Virus record (IMG/VR): IMGVR_UViG_3300025313_000025
Coordinates: 1 to 49,536 of that record
Strand: one strand, 5' to 3'
From: a virus
Length of the DNA stretch: 49,536 bases
The notes under the pieces are model-generated. The model was given only the letters and a program-made list of their open reading frames with translations, ran no database searches and was not told the DNA's origin. Shown in pieces: positions 1-6,094 of this stretch. The translations under genes were made by a program, and so were the position numbers. Numbering within the stretch: the stretch's first letter is position 1; every line of letters begins with the position of its first letter.

Positions 1-101
1 CCGTCGTAGACCAAAGATGCGAGCTCATCCTCGATGGCCCGCAACGAACCATCCGCGCGGATGAGCTGGATGCGGCCCACGCCGTTCCCGATGTGTGTCA
101 T
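1..101 (-). CDS. Hypothetical protein, 3' end cut by window
   Basis: Leftward frame starting with ATG at 101-99 and open to the window edge (33 residues seen, beginning MTHIGNGVGRIQLIRADGS). The start is set by an AGGAG Shine-Dalgarno about 7 bases upstream. It is the last visible gene of the leftward block. The visible part has no motif I recognise, so no function is proposed. Confidence 0.6.
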   Translation of the reverse strand, partial: MTHIGNGVGRIQLIRADGSLRAIEDELASLVYD

Positions 102-168
102 CAGACACTCCTCATGCTAGGCCGCCAACGAGCGGCTGCTGCCAGTACGGTACGAGCCTGCACGCGCC

Positions 169-261
169 CTACCTGGGCGTGGTGCGGGCCTTGAGATCAG
201 AGCCGCTGATCAACGGATGGCGCAACCATCGCCACATGATCCACGCGAGGCGTTGCCTCAT
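169..261 (-). CDS. Small basic peptide, 30 aa, hypothetical
   Basis: A 30-residue frame, MRQRLAWIMWRWLRHPLISG onward, rich in Arg and Trp. Its ATG overlaps the stop of the upstream 31-residue frame in an ATGA arrangement, and a GGGGAG element lies upstream, so translational coupling is plausible. It could be an amphipathic membrane-active or nucleic-acid-binding peptide, but nothing proves function. The call rests on start context and coupling only. Confidence 0.4.
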   Translation of the reverse strand: MRQRLAWIMWRWLRHPLISGSDLKARTTPR

Positions 262-353
262 GCTGTGCTCTCCCCTGCTATGGGATACATGACACGTGCG
301 GCATCGATGAACGAGGCGCGCACGGCGGACGAACGTCGTCCATGCGTGAGCAT
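258..353 (-). CDS. Small hypothetical protein, 31 aa
   Basis: A 31-residue frame (MLTHGRRSSAVRASFIDAAR...) whose ATG follows a GGAG element at good spacing and whose TGA overlaps the next ATG by 4 bases. It lies downstream of the hairpin at 403-427 in the leftward direction. No homology is recognised. It is supported by ribosome site and coupling but is short enough to be chance. Confidence 0.4.
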   Translation of the reverse strand: MLTHGRRSSAVRASFIDAARVMYPIAGESTA

Positions 354-402
354 GTACTCCGAGTGTGCCCTCGGACCCTGGCACATGCCCACGCACGGAG
401 AA

Positions 403-427
403 GGGAGGCAGGCTCTCGCCGCCTCCC
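403..427 (-). terminator. Hairpin terminator after the 435-695 gene
   Basis: Perfect 7-bp stem, GGGAGGC at 403-409 with GCCTCCC at 421-427. It sits 8 bases beyond the stop of the leftward gene 435-695. On the minus strand it is followed by a short pyrimidine stretch (TTCTC), not a full U-tract. Confidence 0.5.
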
Positions 428-434
428 TGTCGTC

Positions 435-695
435 CTAGAACGTCAACGGAAGGTCGATACACGATGCGACATCACATGGAGAGGAAGGGTCACCGTGACA
501 GTCGCAGAGACAACCGGTGGTGGTGGGCCATGCACCGACGTGCGGGACGCGGACGAAGCCTGTGGCTGTGTTGTGTGTGTGCGCCGTGACCGGGGCAGAC
601 ACGGCGATGAGGGGTCGCTGTGAGCGTGCTTCCATCGCGCCTCCATCACGAACGACCGAACGTGCGTATGTGTCGCGGGCTAGCTGCAGTGACAT
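435..695 (-). CDS. Cys-rich small hypothetical protein, 86 aa
   Basis: Leftward 86-residue protein starting at ATG 695-693, chosen because AAGGAG sits 6 bases upstream. An internal ATG at 635 also has a GGAGG, so a 66-residue form is possible. The C-terminal third has four clustered cysteines (CLCDC then CDVASC), suggesting a small metal-binding knuckle. Terminator hairpins lie on both sides, at 727-758 and 403-427, so it may be an individually transcribed unit. Function unknown. Confidence 0.6.
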   Translation of the reverse strand: MSLQLARDTYARSVVRDGGAMEARSQRPLIAVSAPVTAHTHNTATGFVRVPHVGAWPTTTGCLCDCHGDPSSPCDVASCIDLPLTF

Positions 696-726
696 GGTGG
701 CTCCTTGTGTGCTTCGGGCAGACATG

Positions 727-758
727 ACGAGAGCCGACCCGTAGGCCGGCTCTCTCGT
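727..758 (-). terminator. Hairpin terminator after the 766-1011 gene
   Basis: Inverted repeat with GAGAGCCG pairing to CGGCTCTC across a short loop, placed just past the stop of the leftward gene 766-1011. There is no clear U-tract, so it may only attenuate transcription into the next gene. Confidence 0.5.
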
Positions 759-765
759 GCGTGGG

Positions 766-1011
766 CTACTTGGCGATGTGCCAACCGTGCTCGGTGCTCT
801 GCTCATGCGAGCCTGCGCCCGATGCCGTGCGCAGATCCGTACGCGTGCATGGCTCGGGTGCCGTGCATGGGAAGCCTTGGCCGGCCTCACGCTCGACGAG
901 CGTGCGGAACGTGCGCACCGTGGACTTGGCCTTGGCCTTGTGTGGGCGTGACGTGGGCGCGTCGATGAGCGCTATCAGCGCGTCGTACTGCGCTTGTGTG
1001 AGCGTGGGCAT
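766..1011 (-). CDS. Hypothetical protein, 81 aa, first leftward gene
   Basis: Leftward 81-residue protein opening MPTLTQAQYDALIALIDAPT. ATG at 1011-1009 is preceded by AGGAGGG at ideal spacing. It is the first gene downstream of a well-formed leftward promoter (1059-1086), and the leader carries a 6-bp hairpin. The N-terminus is helical and the middle basic (HKAKAKSTVRTFRTLV). No family recognised. Position opposite the rightward early operon suggests an early or regulatory role, which is inference. Confidence 0.7.
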   Translation of the reverse strand: MPTLTQAQYDALIALIDAPTSRPHKAKAKSTVRTFRTLVEREAGQGFPCTAPEPCTRTDLRTASGAGSHEQSTEHGWHIAK

Positions 1012-1031
1012 GATGCCCTCCTGATGCTGTC

Positions 1032-1050
1032 CGGGGCAGGGTTCGCCCCG
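1032..1050 (-). other. Leader hairpin before the 766-1011 gene
   Basis: CGGGGC at 1032-1037 pairs with GCCCCG at 1045-1050 around a 7-base loop. It would form at the extreme 5' end of the transcript from the 1059-1086 promoter and ends about a dozen bases before the ribosome site. It may stabilise the mRNA. Confidence 0.4.
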
Positions 1051-1058
1051 CTGAGAAG

Positions 1059-1086
1059 ACTATAGGCCGCCGGGGGTGGGTCCCAA
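1059..1086 (-). promoter_or_regulatory. Leftward sigma70-type promoter
   Basis: On the minus strand, TTGGGA (1086-1081) and TATAGT (1064-1059) are separated by 16 bases. The predicted start near 1052 gives a short leader before the 766-1011 gene. It is divergent from the rightward promoter at 1238-1266. Confidence 0.55.
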
Positions 1087-1176
1087 ACCAAGCGTGCTTG
1101 GGGATGCTCGAGTGATGTGCAGAGACACCCGCCGCACACCCGTTCTCCCCTCGCATCCACATAGCAAGCTGCCCTA

Positions 1177-1192
1177 CGATGTATATACATCG
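1177..1192. promoter_or_regulatory. Perfect 16-bp palindrome, operator candidate
   Basis: CGATGTATATACATCG is a perfect palindrome between the divergent promoters. Related half-sites (ACATCGTA, CATCGTA) recur at 1231-1248 and 1283-1290. This is typical of a dimeric repressor operator; the binding protein is not proven. Confidence 0.6.
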
Positions 1193-1237
1193 CGAGGACA
1201 CACGTGCTCAGCGTATAGACGACGTACGGTCATCGTA

Positions 1238-1266
1238 TGGACATCGTAGGTACGCCATGATATCCT
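1238..1266 (+). promoter_or_regulatory. Rightward early promoter
   Basis: TGGACA (1238-1243) and TATCCT (1261-1266) are separated by exactly 17 bases, a good sigma70-type match. It lies about 40 bases before the first early gene at 1306. The predicted start falls at the edge of the operator-like site 1274-1290. Confidence 0.55.
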
Positions 1267-1273
1267 GCCCACA

Positions 1274-1290
1274 GGTGTATCTACATCGTA
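1274..1290. promoter_or_regulatory. Second operator-like site at the transcription start
   Basis: GGTGTATCTACATCGTA is an imperfect copy of the palindrome at 1177-1192. Placed over the predicted start of the rightward promoter, bound protein would block transcription. The pair could also allow looping between the two sites, about 97 bases apart. Confidence 0.5.
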
Positions 1291-1305
1291 CTTACGGAGG
1301 TGCCC

Positions 1306-1599
1306 ATGCGTAGGGTCACGGCTAGAGAGTTCCAGAAGCGCTTCCAGAGACTCGATGAGCCGGTCCTGGTCGGAGAGGGCATCTGGTTCCCTGAAGCGAC
1401 AGCCGAGCTCATGGCCATCGCGGAAGGCGGGACGATGGGCCCGCTCATCCCCGTCGTCAAGGACGCTCCATCCAGGCCCCTCATCCGAAAGGAGCTCGTG
1501 GAGGCCATCGCCAAGACGACGGTGGGACGGAGCACCGCCAAGCGACCGTTGCCTGACTTCTCCAAGGAAGCTCAGGTGAAGGGCAAGATGAGGCGATGA
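1306..1599 (+). CDS. Phd-like antitoxin-fold DNA-binding protein
   Basis: A 97-residue protein. ATG 1306 is preferred because GGAGG ends 5 bases upstream; the earlier in-frame GTG overlaps that element. The N-terminus (VTAREFQKRFQRLDEPVLV ... IWFPE) resembles the Phd/YefM pattern of a short strand, an F-x3-F-x2-L helix and an EPV-x-V strand. The C-terminal half is basic and Pro-rich rather than a toxin-binding tail. First gene after a promoter with palindromic operators, it may autoregulate as Phd proteins do. No toxin gene is adjacent. A relative lies at 9275-9493. The family is inferred from pattern only. Confidence 0.6.
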   Translation: MRRVTAREFQKRFQRLDEPVLVGEGIWFPEATAELMAIAEGGTMGPLIPVVKDAPSRPLIRKELVEAIAKTTVGRSTAKRPLPDFSKEAQVKGKMRR

Positions 1600-1721
1600 A
1601 AGGGAGCTTCGAGGTCCCCCGACGAAGGGGCTTCGCGATCGCTTGGACCATCCTGAGGATCACCCTGATGGCATATCTGCAGGGCCATCGGGACATCACG
1701 TTCGAGATGGGTCACGACTAG
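1596..1721 (+). CDS. Small hypothetical protein, 41 aa
   Basis: A 41-residue frame (MKGSFEVPRRRGFAIAWTIL...) coupled to the upstream gene by an ATGA overlap; the next ATG follows its TAG immediately. A basic N-terminus is followed by a hydrophobic stretch of about 14 residues, too short for a confident membrane segment. Supported by gap-free packing between two genes. Confidence 0.6.
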   Translation: MKGSFEVPRRRGFAIAWTILRITLMAYLQGHRDITFEMGHD

Positions 1722-2018
1722 ATGTCCGGCTATCGTCCCGGTGCTCCGTGTTATCAGGCCTTCCTCGATGGCATCGACATGGGCCGGGCTTACGAGCGAC
1801 TCGAAGAGGACATATCACTAGTGAAGGAGACGGATATGGTCACCATCGATCGTGCAGCCATCTTCCATAGGCACCACCGGAAGCGGCTGGGCGTCTGCTG
1901 GCGCTGCCTGCGTCGCTACCCTTGCGGTGTCATCCGTGCCTTCGAGCACGGCTACGTCGTCGGATGGGACGCGGTGACCGCCCTCGCCGCTCTCGCGGCC
2001 CAGAAGGAAGGAGCATGA
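1722..2018 (+). CDS. Hypothetical early protein, 98 aa
   Basis: ATG directly abuts the previous stop. The protein is 98 residues with a His/Arg-rich centre (FHRHHRKRLGVCWRCLRRYP) containing a C-x2-C pair that could be half of a metal site. It ends AQKEGA because the last codons are the ribosome site (AGAAGGAAGGAG) of the next gene. The next ATG overlaps its stop. Confidence 0.75.
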   Translation: MSGYRPGAPCYQAFLDGIDMGRAYERLEEDISLVKETDMVTIDRAAIFHRHHRKRLGVCWRCLRRYPCGVIRAFEHGYVVGWDAVTALAALAAQKEGA

Positions 2019-2347
2019 GTAACAACCCAGCCTTCGCGGTCGATGGACTCGACCGTCCGATCGTCATCCAACATGTCAGTGGTGTGGAGGGCCCGAGCGT
2101 CTATCTCAACGGTCTTCGCATCGTTGGTCCCAAGCCTTGGGGCGGCGGTTCGCTCGTCGCCAGTTGGGAGACCACGATGCGCGACATCCTCCAGGGAGTG
2201 CTTCACGAACGAGTGGGTCATCCGACCCGTGTGGACATGACCGGTATCGACACGAACGACGCCATGCAGTACCACACCGAGACGCGACGACGCGAGACAC
2301 CCGTCTTGCTCGCCGCTCTATCCGAGTTGGCTTCGGAGATCGCATGA
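2015..2347 (+). CDS. Hypothetical early protein, 110 aa
   Basis: Start ATG 2015 overlaps the upstream stop and is served by AAGGAAGGAG inside the upstream gene. It has a beta-rich N-terminal half (IVIQHVSG, SVYLNGLRIV) and a helical C-terminal half. No family recognised. It is coupled to the next gene by an ATGA overlap at 2344. Confidence 0.75.
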   Translation: MSNNPAFAVDGLDRPIVIQHVSGVEGPSVYLNGLRIVGPKPWGGGSLVASWETTMRDILQGVLHERVGHPTRVDMTGIDTNDAMQYHTETRRRETPVLLAALSELASEIA

Positions 2348-2577
2348 GGACGGTCTACTCGGTCTCGTCAGGCAGCTATTCGGACTACCAGGTCGAGGCG
2401 CTCTTCGAGACTCGTGAGCTGGCCGAGCAGTACAGTGCTGCGTTCTTCGAAAAGGCGCGGGAGCGCTGGCGTGAGCTTCATCCCGGGGTGCCCATGGAGA
2501 CCATCGCTCGGTGGTATCCAGATGAACGTTTCATCGAGGAGTTCGATCTCTATGACTCCCTGCCCATCGTGGACTAG
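2344..2577 (+). CDS. Small phage protein of SGSYSDY type, 77 aa
   Basis: Begins MRTVYSVSSGSYSDYQVEAL and continues FETRELAEQYSAAF. This layout, a strand with a Ser-Gly-Ser-Tyr turn, a second strand and a helix starting TRELAEQY, is common in small proteins of actinobacterial phages (DUF7336-like). Function is unknown in that group. ATGA overlap with the upstream gene fixes the start. Family assignment is from pattern memory only. Confidence 0.75.
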   Translation: MRTVYSVSSGSYSDYQVEALFETRELAEQYSAAFFEKARERWRELHPGVPMETIARWYPDERFIEEFDLYDSLPIVD

Positions 2578-2603
2578 TCATGAGGCTCATGCCGGGAGAG
2601 AGC

Positions 2604-3149
2604 ATGAGCGTGGCTGACATCGAGGCCATCCGAGAGCGGGCTCGCGCCTACCCCGGTGTTTCAGATGACTCCCCGATGTTGTTCTTCATCGAGGCCATCG
2701 AGGCTTGGGATGGGTCCGGTAAGCCTCCAGAGACGCCCAAGGATGCGAATCTCTGGCGTTGGTATCACCGTGCCGCCCAGGATCGCCGGGCCCTCCTCAT
2801 AGCGCTGGACGCGATGACCACCGAACGTAACGGCTGGGGCGACACGGCCCAGGAGTACGAGGCTGAGCGTGACGCTGCCCGCGCCGCGCTGGACCGGATG
2901 ACCGCTTCCCGAGATGCTTACATCGAGACGACCAAGACACTGCAACGGGCCGAGCGGCAACGCAGCCTTGAGTGTGACGCTGCCCGCGCCGATGCCGAGG
3001 CGCTGGCCGAAGCTGGGCAACACGACCCGGCCTGCAAGTCGCGCTCTGCGGTCGGGTACGACGAGGCTGGCCGGATGCTGTATGGCCTCTGCGCTTGCGA
3101 TTGGGGACCCGCCATCGCCGCCCACGAGGCCCAGAAGGAGAAAGCATGA
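2604..3149 (+). CDS. Ea22-like coiled-coil early protein, 181 aa
   Basis: Start ATG 2604 (MSVADIEAIRERARAYPG) is chosen over ATG 2580 because GGGAGAG precedes it. The DIEAIRERA opening resembles Ead/Ea22-type phage proteins of unknown role. Residues ~85-135 form a charged coiled coil with two copies of an ERDAARA-type unit (DNA 2865-2884 and 2970-2989). The tail has a CACDWG segment and ends in AHEAQKEKA, the shared junction sequence. Part of this gene is duplicated in the small gene at 5550-5744. Confidence 0.75.
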   Translation: MSVADIEAIRERARAYPGVSDDSPMLFFIEAIEAWDGSGKPPETPKDANLWRWYHRAAQDRRALLIALDAMTTERNGWGDTAQEYEAERDAARAALDRMTASRDAYIETTKTLQRAERQRSLECDAARADAEALAEAGQHDPACKSRSAVGYDEAGRMLYGLCACDWGPAIAAHEAQKEKA

Positions 3150-3382
3150 GCATCTACGTCGTCGGCAGTTCCCCGGACGACTGGACCCCGCCCGCCCGGC
3201 GCAAGCGGCCACCATCGCGGTCCCTCTTGGCCGAGGAGGTCGAGCAGATGAGACGGGCCGTCGAGAACGTCAAGGATGTCGGATGGCGTCCCTTCGGGAC
3301 TGAGGGCAAGGCGTGGCAGGCAGCACTCGACTGGGCCATCAGCGAGATGGACCGCATCGTCGTCCAGAAGGAGGGAGTATGA
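3146..3382 (+). CDS. Hypothetical early protein, 78 aa
   Basis: ATG overlaps the upstream stop, with AAGGAG embedded in the upstream gene. The protein opens MSIYVVGSSPDDW, then has a basic Pro-rich stretch and a C-terminal helix with alternating charges (EEVEQMRRAVENVK). It ends VVQKEGV, again the embedded ribosome site of the next gene. No family recognised. Confidence 0.75.
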   Translation: MSIYVVGSSPDDWTPPARRKRPPSRSLLAEEVEQMRRAVENVKDVGWRPFGTEGKAWQAALDWAISEMDRIVVQKEGV

Positions 3383-3708
3383 GTGAGCCGCGTCGCTGGC
3401 AGGCCACGGCGGCTGTGATGAAGGCCCGCGGTTGGCGCATGGACGTCTGGTGGAACCCGAGTGGGAAGCCACGCGGGTGCTGGACGGCTCGCCTGCTCGG
3501 CGCTGACGGCGGGCTGGCGCCGCCGATGGAAGAGGGCCCCGTACTCGCGGCTACGTCTGATCACAGCCTTGTGGCCGCACTCGATGACCTCGCCCGGATG
3601 GCAGCTCCATACGCAGCTCTCGTCCACGAGGCCCGACGCATCGCTGAACTACAGGAGCGTGTCGAAGACATGCTGACCTACGAGCCACAGAAGGAGGAGT
3701 CCAGATGA
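3379..3708 (+). CDS. Hypothetical early protein, 109 aa
   Basis: ATG overlaps the upstream stop (TATGA). Trp-rich beta-like N-terminal half (WRMDVWWNPSGKPRGCW) followed by helices. It ends in EPQKEESR, a variant of the junction sequence supplying AAGGAGG to the lipoprotein gene. Function not recognised. Confidence 0.75.
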   Translation: MSEPRRWQATAAVMKARGWRMDVWWNPSGKPRGCWTARLLGADGGLAPPMEEGPVLAATSDHSLVAALDDLARMAAPYAALVHEARRIAELQERVEDMLTYEPQKEESR

Positions 3709-4091
3709 AGAAGTCCATCGTAGCGTTGGCGCTGTCCGCCTTCGCGATCGCAGCTTGCAGCTCTGATGCCGACGTGGCCTCCCAGAACCTGTCCGTGGCC
3801 GCGGAGCAGTTCGAGATCCAGCGCCGGGTCATCTTCATGAACGGCATCACCGACAAGTACCTCCTGGTGATCGAGGGCCGCTGCTCGGTCGAGACAGAGC
3901 ACGCGGCGCTCGGTGGCTCACTGGAGGTCACTTGCAAGACCCCGGAAGGGCAGTTCAAGAAGCACTTCCTGGGCCTGTCCGACAACGTGACCTACTTCGT
4001 GGAGCAGCTCGACGCGGCCGACGCGAGCACGCAGCAGTACCGGGTCATCTTCAAACCGTCCGTGATCGTCCCCGAGATCGATCTCCAGTGA
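3705..4091 (+). CDS. Beta-sandwich phage lipoprotein, 128 aa
   Basis: MKKSIVALALSAFAIAAC is a classic lipoprotein signal, with Cys18 as the predicted lipidated residue. The mature part (AAEQFEIQRRVIFMNGITDK, then RCSVE, LEVTCK, KKHFLGLSDNVTYFVEQLD, YRVIFKP) matches a beta-sandwich protein I know as widespread in actinobacteriophage early regions. Its role is unproven. Surface anchoring suggests superinfection exclusion, as for other phage lipoproteins; that is inference. Coupled to the previous gene by ATGA. Confidence 0.8.
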   Translation: MKKSIVALALSAFAIAACSSDADVASQNLSVAAEQFEIQRRVIFMNGITDKYLLVIEGRCSVETEHAALGGSLEVTCKTPEGQFKKHFLGLSDNVTYFVEQLDAADASTQQYRVIFKPSVIVPEIDLQ

Positions 4092-4119
4092 TCGCCGAGG
4101 CCTAGGGGGAAGGAGCGAA

Positions 4120-4314
4120 GTGAGGTTCCTTCGTTTGCGTCGTGACAGGGATGCCATCCACGAGTACGGCACCGTCGCTAGGTTGGACCCGACCAAGATG
4201 GATGACGATCGACCCTACCGCTTCCGGCTAGTCGGCCACCCCTTTGTCGTCGTGAGGCGAAGCGATGGCTTATTGGAGTTCTACACCGAGGCCCAGAAGG
4301 AGGGAGCGAAGTGA
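4120..4314 (+). CDS. Hypothetical early protein, 64 aa
   Basis: GTG start at 4120 with AAGGAG upstream. The 29-base gap before it contains a decayed copy of the junction sequence in which CCCAGAAG has become CCTAGGGG. It is a small basic, mostly beta protein (PYRFRLVGHPFVVVRRSDG) ending TEAQKEGAK at a standard junction. No family recognised. Confidence 0.7.
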   Translation: MRFLRLRRDRDAIHEYGTVARLDPTKMDDDRPYRFRLVGHPFVVVRRSDGLLEFYTEAQKEGAK

Positions 4315-4457
4315 TCGAGCGTCGTCATGTCTGGATCAGTAACACCGCGTTCACGAGGATCACCGGTGTGCGGAAGGTCTGCATGGACTGCGGACAGACG
4401 AACTTGACTGCTACGAAGGTCTGCCCGGGGAAGCGACAGGAGGAGACGCGTCGATGA
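4311..4457 (+). CDS. Small zinc-ribbon-like protein, 48 aa
   Basis: GTG start overlaps the upstream stop (GTGA) and its own stop overlaps the next ATG. The 48 residues contain C-M-D-C-G-Q and a later C-P-G, a possible treble-clef or ribbon fragment with three cysteines. It may bind nucleic acid or protein. The role is inferred only. Confidence 0.65.
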   Translation: MIERRHVWISNTAFTRITGVRKVCMDCGQTNLTATKVCPGKRQEETRR

Positions 4458-4894
4458 AGCGGTTCGCGGATGGCACGAAGGTCTCGGTCGAGAGCAGCCG
4501 AGGCGAGATCAGTGGCATCCTCGCCAAGCATGGCTGTGAGCGCATGGCCTGGGGTACGGAGCCGGTCGGCGACACGCTTCAGTTCGAACTCGGGGACCAG
4601 CGCTTCCGGTTCCGCATCATGAGGCCTACGGCTGATGAGATTCGAAAGCGTGACTCCGGTGACTACGTCTATTCGCATAACGTCGACTGGAAGACGAAAG
4701 CCGAGCAAGAGTGGCGCCGACGCTGGCGTGCCCACGTCCTGCTCATCAAAGCCAAACTCGAGTTCATCGATGGTGGGGATACCAGCCTCGAGCAGGAGTT
4801 CATGCCCTACCTGCTCATGCCGAACGGCAGGACGCTCGGTGAGTTCGTCGAAGATGGCGGCCTGGCTCGTATCGGGCCAGGCGGGAGTCGATAG
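4454..4894 (+). CDS. Conserved phage hypothetical protein, 146 aa
   Basis: Opens MKRFADGTKVSVESSRGEIS with a GILAKHGCERMAWGTEP segment, a beta strand pair (FRFRIMRP) and a helical region ending PYLLMPNGRTLGEFVEDGGL. This architecture, including the pairing of a KVSVExSRGEI start with the LMPNGRTLGEF end, is frequent in environmental phage genomes, where it has no assigned function. Start fixed by ATGA overlap. Confidence 0.8.
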   Translation: MKRFADGTKVSVESSRGEISGILAKHGCERMAWGTEPVGDTLQFELGDQRFRFRIMRPTADEIRKRDSGDYVYSHNVDWKTKAEQEWRRRWRAHVLLIKAKLEFIDGGDTSLEQEFMPYLLMPNGRTLGEFVEDGGLARIGPGGSR

Positions 4895-4946
4895 GGAGAT
4901 GACACATGGGTAGGGTCAACATCAGGCTACCGAGACCGGTGATCCG

Positions 4947-5048
4947 ATGAGCGACCAGACACGCTGGCTGATCCTGCTTCTGGTCATCATCATCTGCCTC
5001 ACGGTCACCGCCGTGGCGATGACCGTGTCGACGGCGTCGTGTCCATGA
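4947..5048 (+). CDS. Small single-span membrane protein, 33 aa
   Basis: MSDQTRWLILLLVIIICLTV begins a 33-residue peptide that is almost entirely one membrane helix. Its ATG overlaps the stop of a 14-codon mini-frame (4906-4950) that has its own AGGGAG element, and its TGA overlaps the next ATG. This suggests coupled translation across all three. Role unknown. Confidence 0.6.
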   Translation: MSDQTRWLILLLVIIICLTVTAVAMTVSTASCP

Positions 5049-5329
5049 CACTGCACGCGCTGCTCGCTGACGTGATATGGGACCTCGAGAAGGCGGGCCA
5101 GACGGTGCTGGCTTCGCGCATCCTCGAGGACTCACGAGGCAAGGTCCTGGCTGCGCTCGTCGAAGCCGCAGTGCGCATCGATGACTTCCTCGAGAACGAG
5201 TTGGTGATGTTCAGCGACCCGGACGACCCCATATCGACGATGGGTATCGGGATGCGGTTGCGGCTCGAGGACGAAGGCGATGACCTGCACGATGCCGTGG
5301 ATGCCTACCTCGCGCTGGAGAAGCCATGA
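5045..5329 (+). CDS. Hypothetical early protein, 94 aa
   Basis: ATG 5045 overlaps the previous stop. The protein is helical (LLADVIWDLEKAGQTVLASR), then strongly acidic (DDFLENEL, DEGDDLHDAVDAYL). Acidity and size would suit a DNA-mimic or protein-binding role, but no family is recognised. Coupled to the next gene by ATGA. Confidence 0.75.
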   Translation: MTLHALLADVIWDLEKAGQTVLASRILEDSRGKVLAALVEAAVRIDDFLENELVMFSDPDDPISTMGIGMRLRLEDEGDDLHDAVDAYLALEKP

Positions 5330-5553
5330 GCCCGTTGCCTGAGTCCTACCGCTACATGGTCGCCCTGAGCCCGGGCGTGTCCATCGCCCCGCGGCGGTTC
5401 ATCGAAGTGGTGACGGTCGAGCACCTCGATCCCTTCGCCGCCATCGAGGCAGCCATCATCATCTGGCGGGCAAGGGACGACGTGGAGGGCGAGCCCGAGA
5501 CGCATATCTGGCAGTCAGACAAAGCCAACATCCACGTGGAGCGAGTGCCATGA
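5326..5553 (+). CDS. Hypothetical early protein, 75 aa
   Basis: A 75-residue protein starting MSPLPESYRYMVALSPGVSI, with strands followed by an AAIEAAIIIWRARDD helix and a C-terminal strand. ATGA overlaps on both sides fix it within the operon. No family recognised. Confidence 0.75.
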   Translation: MSPLPESYRYMVALSPGVSIAPRRFIEVVTVEHLDPFAAIEAAIIIWRARDDVEGEPETHIWQSDKANIHVERVP

Positions 5554-5744
5554 CCCCCGAGCTGCAAGCCGAGCGTGACGCTGCCCGCGCTGATGCCGAC
5601 GCGCTGTACCGGGCGCTCTGGGACTACGAACTGGAGCATCGGACGCAGCACCGTGCCTGTGACGACAACCCGCTGCATGCAGACGGCATCGCTAACGCTC
5701 GTAAGGCCCTCGCCGCCCACGAGGCCCAGAAGGAGGGAGCATGA
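5550..5744 (+). CDS. Small coiled-coil protein related to the 2604 gene
   Basis: 64 residues. MTPELQAERDAARADADALY matches the coiled-coil unit of the 2604-3149 protein; a 20-base stretch at 5571-5590 is identical to 2865-2884. The last 26 bases up to the ribosome site (5710-5735) are identical to 3115-3140. The gene therefore looks like a cut-down copy of the 2604 protein that kept the coil and the C-terminal junction. An HRACDDNP segment may parallel the CACDWG of the larger copy. Confidence 0.75.
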   Translation: MTPELQAERDAARADADALYRALWDYELEHRTQHRACDDNPLHADGIANARKALAAHEAQKEGA

Positions 5745-6094
5745 CCCCCGAGGAGATGCTGGCCGAGGTCGAATACGACTGGATGTACTACTTCGAGCAC
5801 GGTCACTTCTCGGACTGTTCGATGCTCGACCCCGAGGCTGAGGCTCGCGAGTGCTCTTGCAGTGCTGAACGAGCCATGGAGGCCATCCCCTCCGACCTCG
5901 CCCGACAGGCTGCCATCGGCGCCGCGGTGGAGCGGCTGATCGAGTCGGACTTCTGGTGGGTGCTTGGTTACAACATCTCGGGTTACGAGGCGATGCTGTA
6001 TGCGGGCGACCAACTGGAGTTCCGGCGCAAGGCTGCGACGCTGGAGGGCGCTGTCGCCGCCGCCATCGACGCAGCTCTGGGGACGAAGCCATGA
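5741..6094 (+). CDS. Hypothetical early protein, 117 aa
   Basis: Acidic N-terminal half (MTPEEMLAEVEYDWMYYFEH) with a CSCS cluster, then helices. ATG overlaps the upstream stop and uses the embedded AAGGAGGG site. Function unknown. Confidence 0.75.
   Translation: MTPEEMLAEVEYDWMYYFEHGHFSDCSMLDPEAEARECSCSAERAMEAIPSDLARQAAIGAAVERLIESDFWWVLGYNISGYEAMLYAGDQLEFRRKAATLEGAVAAAIDAALGTKP

Noticed and set aside
435-890. 151-residue leftward frame starting at 890
   Set aside because: The upstream part lacks a ribosome site, overlaps the 766-1011 gene and passes through the hairpin at 727-758; the ATG at 695 with AAGGAG is a better start.
2580-2603. Earlier start ATG 2580 for the coiled-coil gene
   Set aside because: No ribosome site upstream, whereas ATG 2604 has GGGAGAG and begins the recognisable DIEAIRERA pattern.
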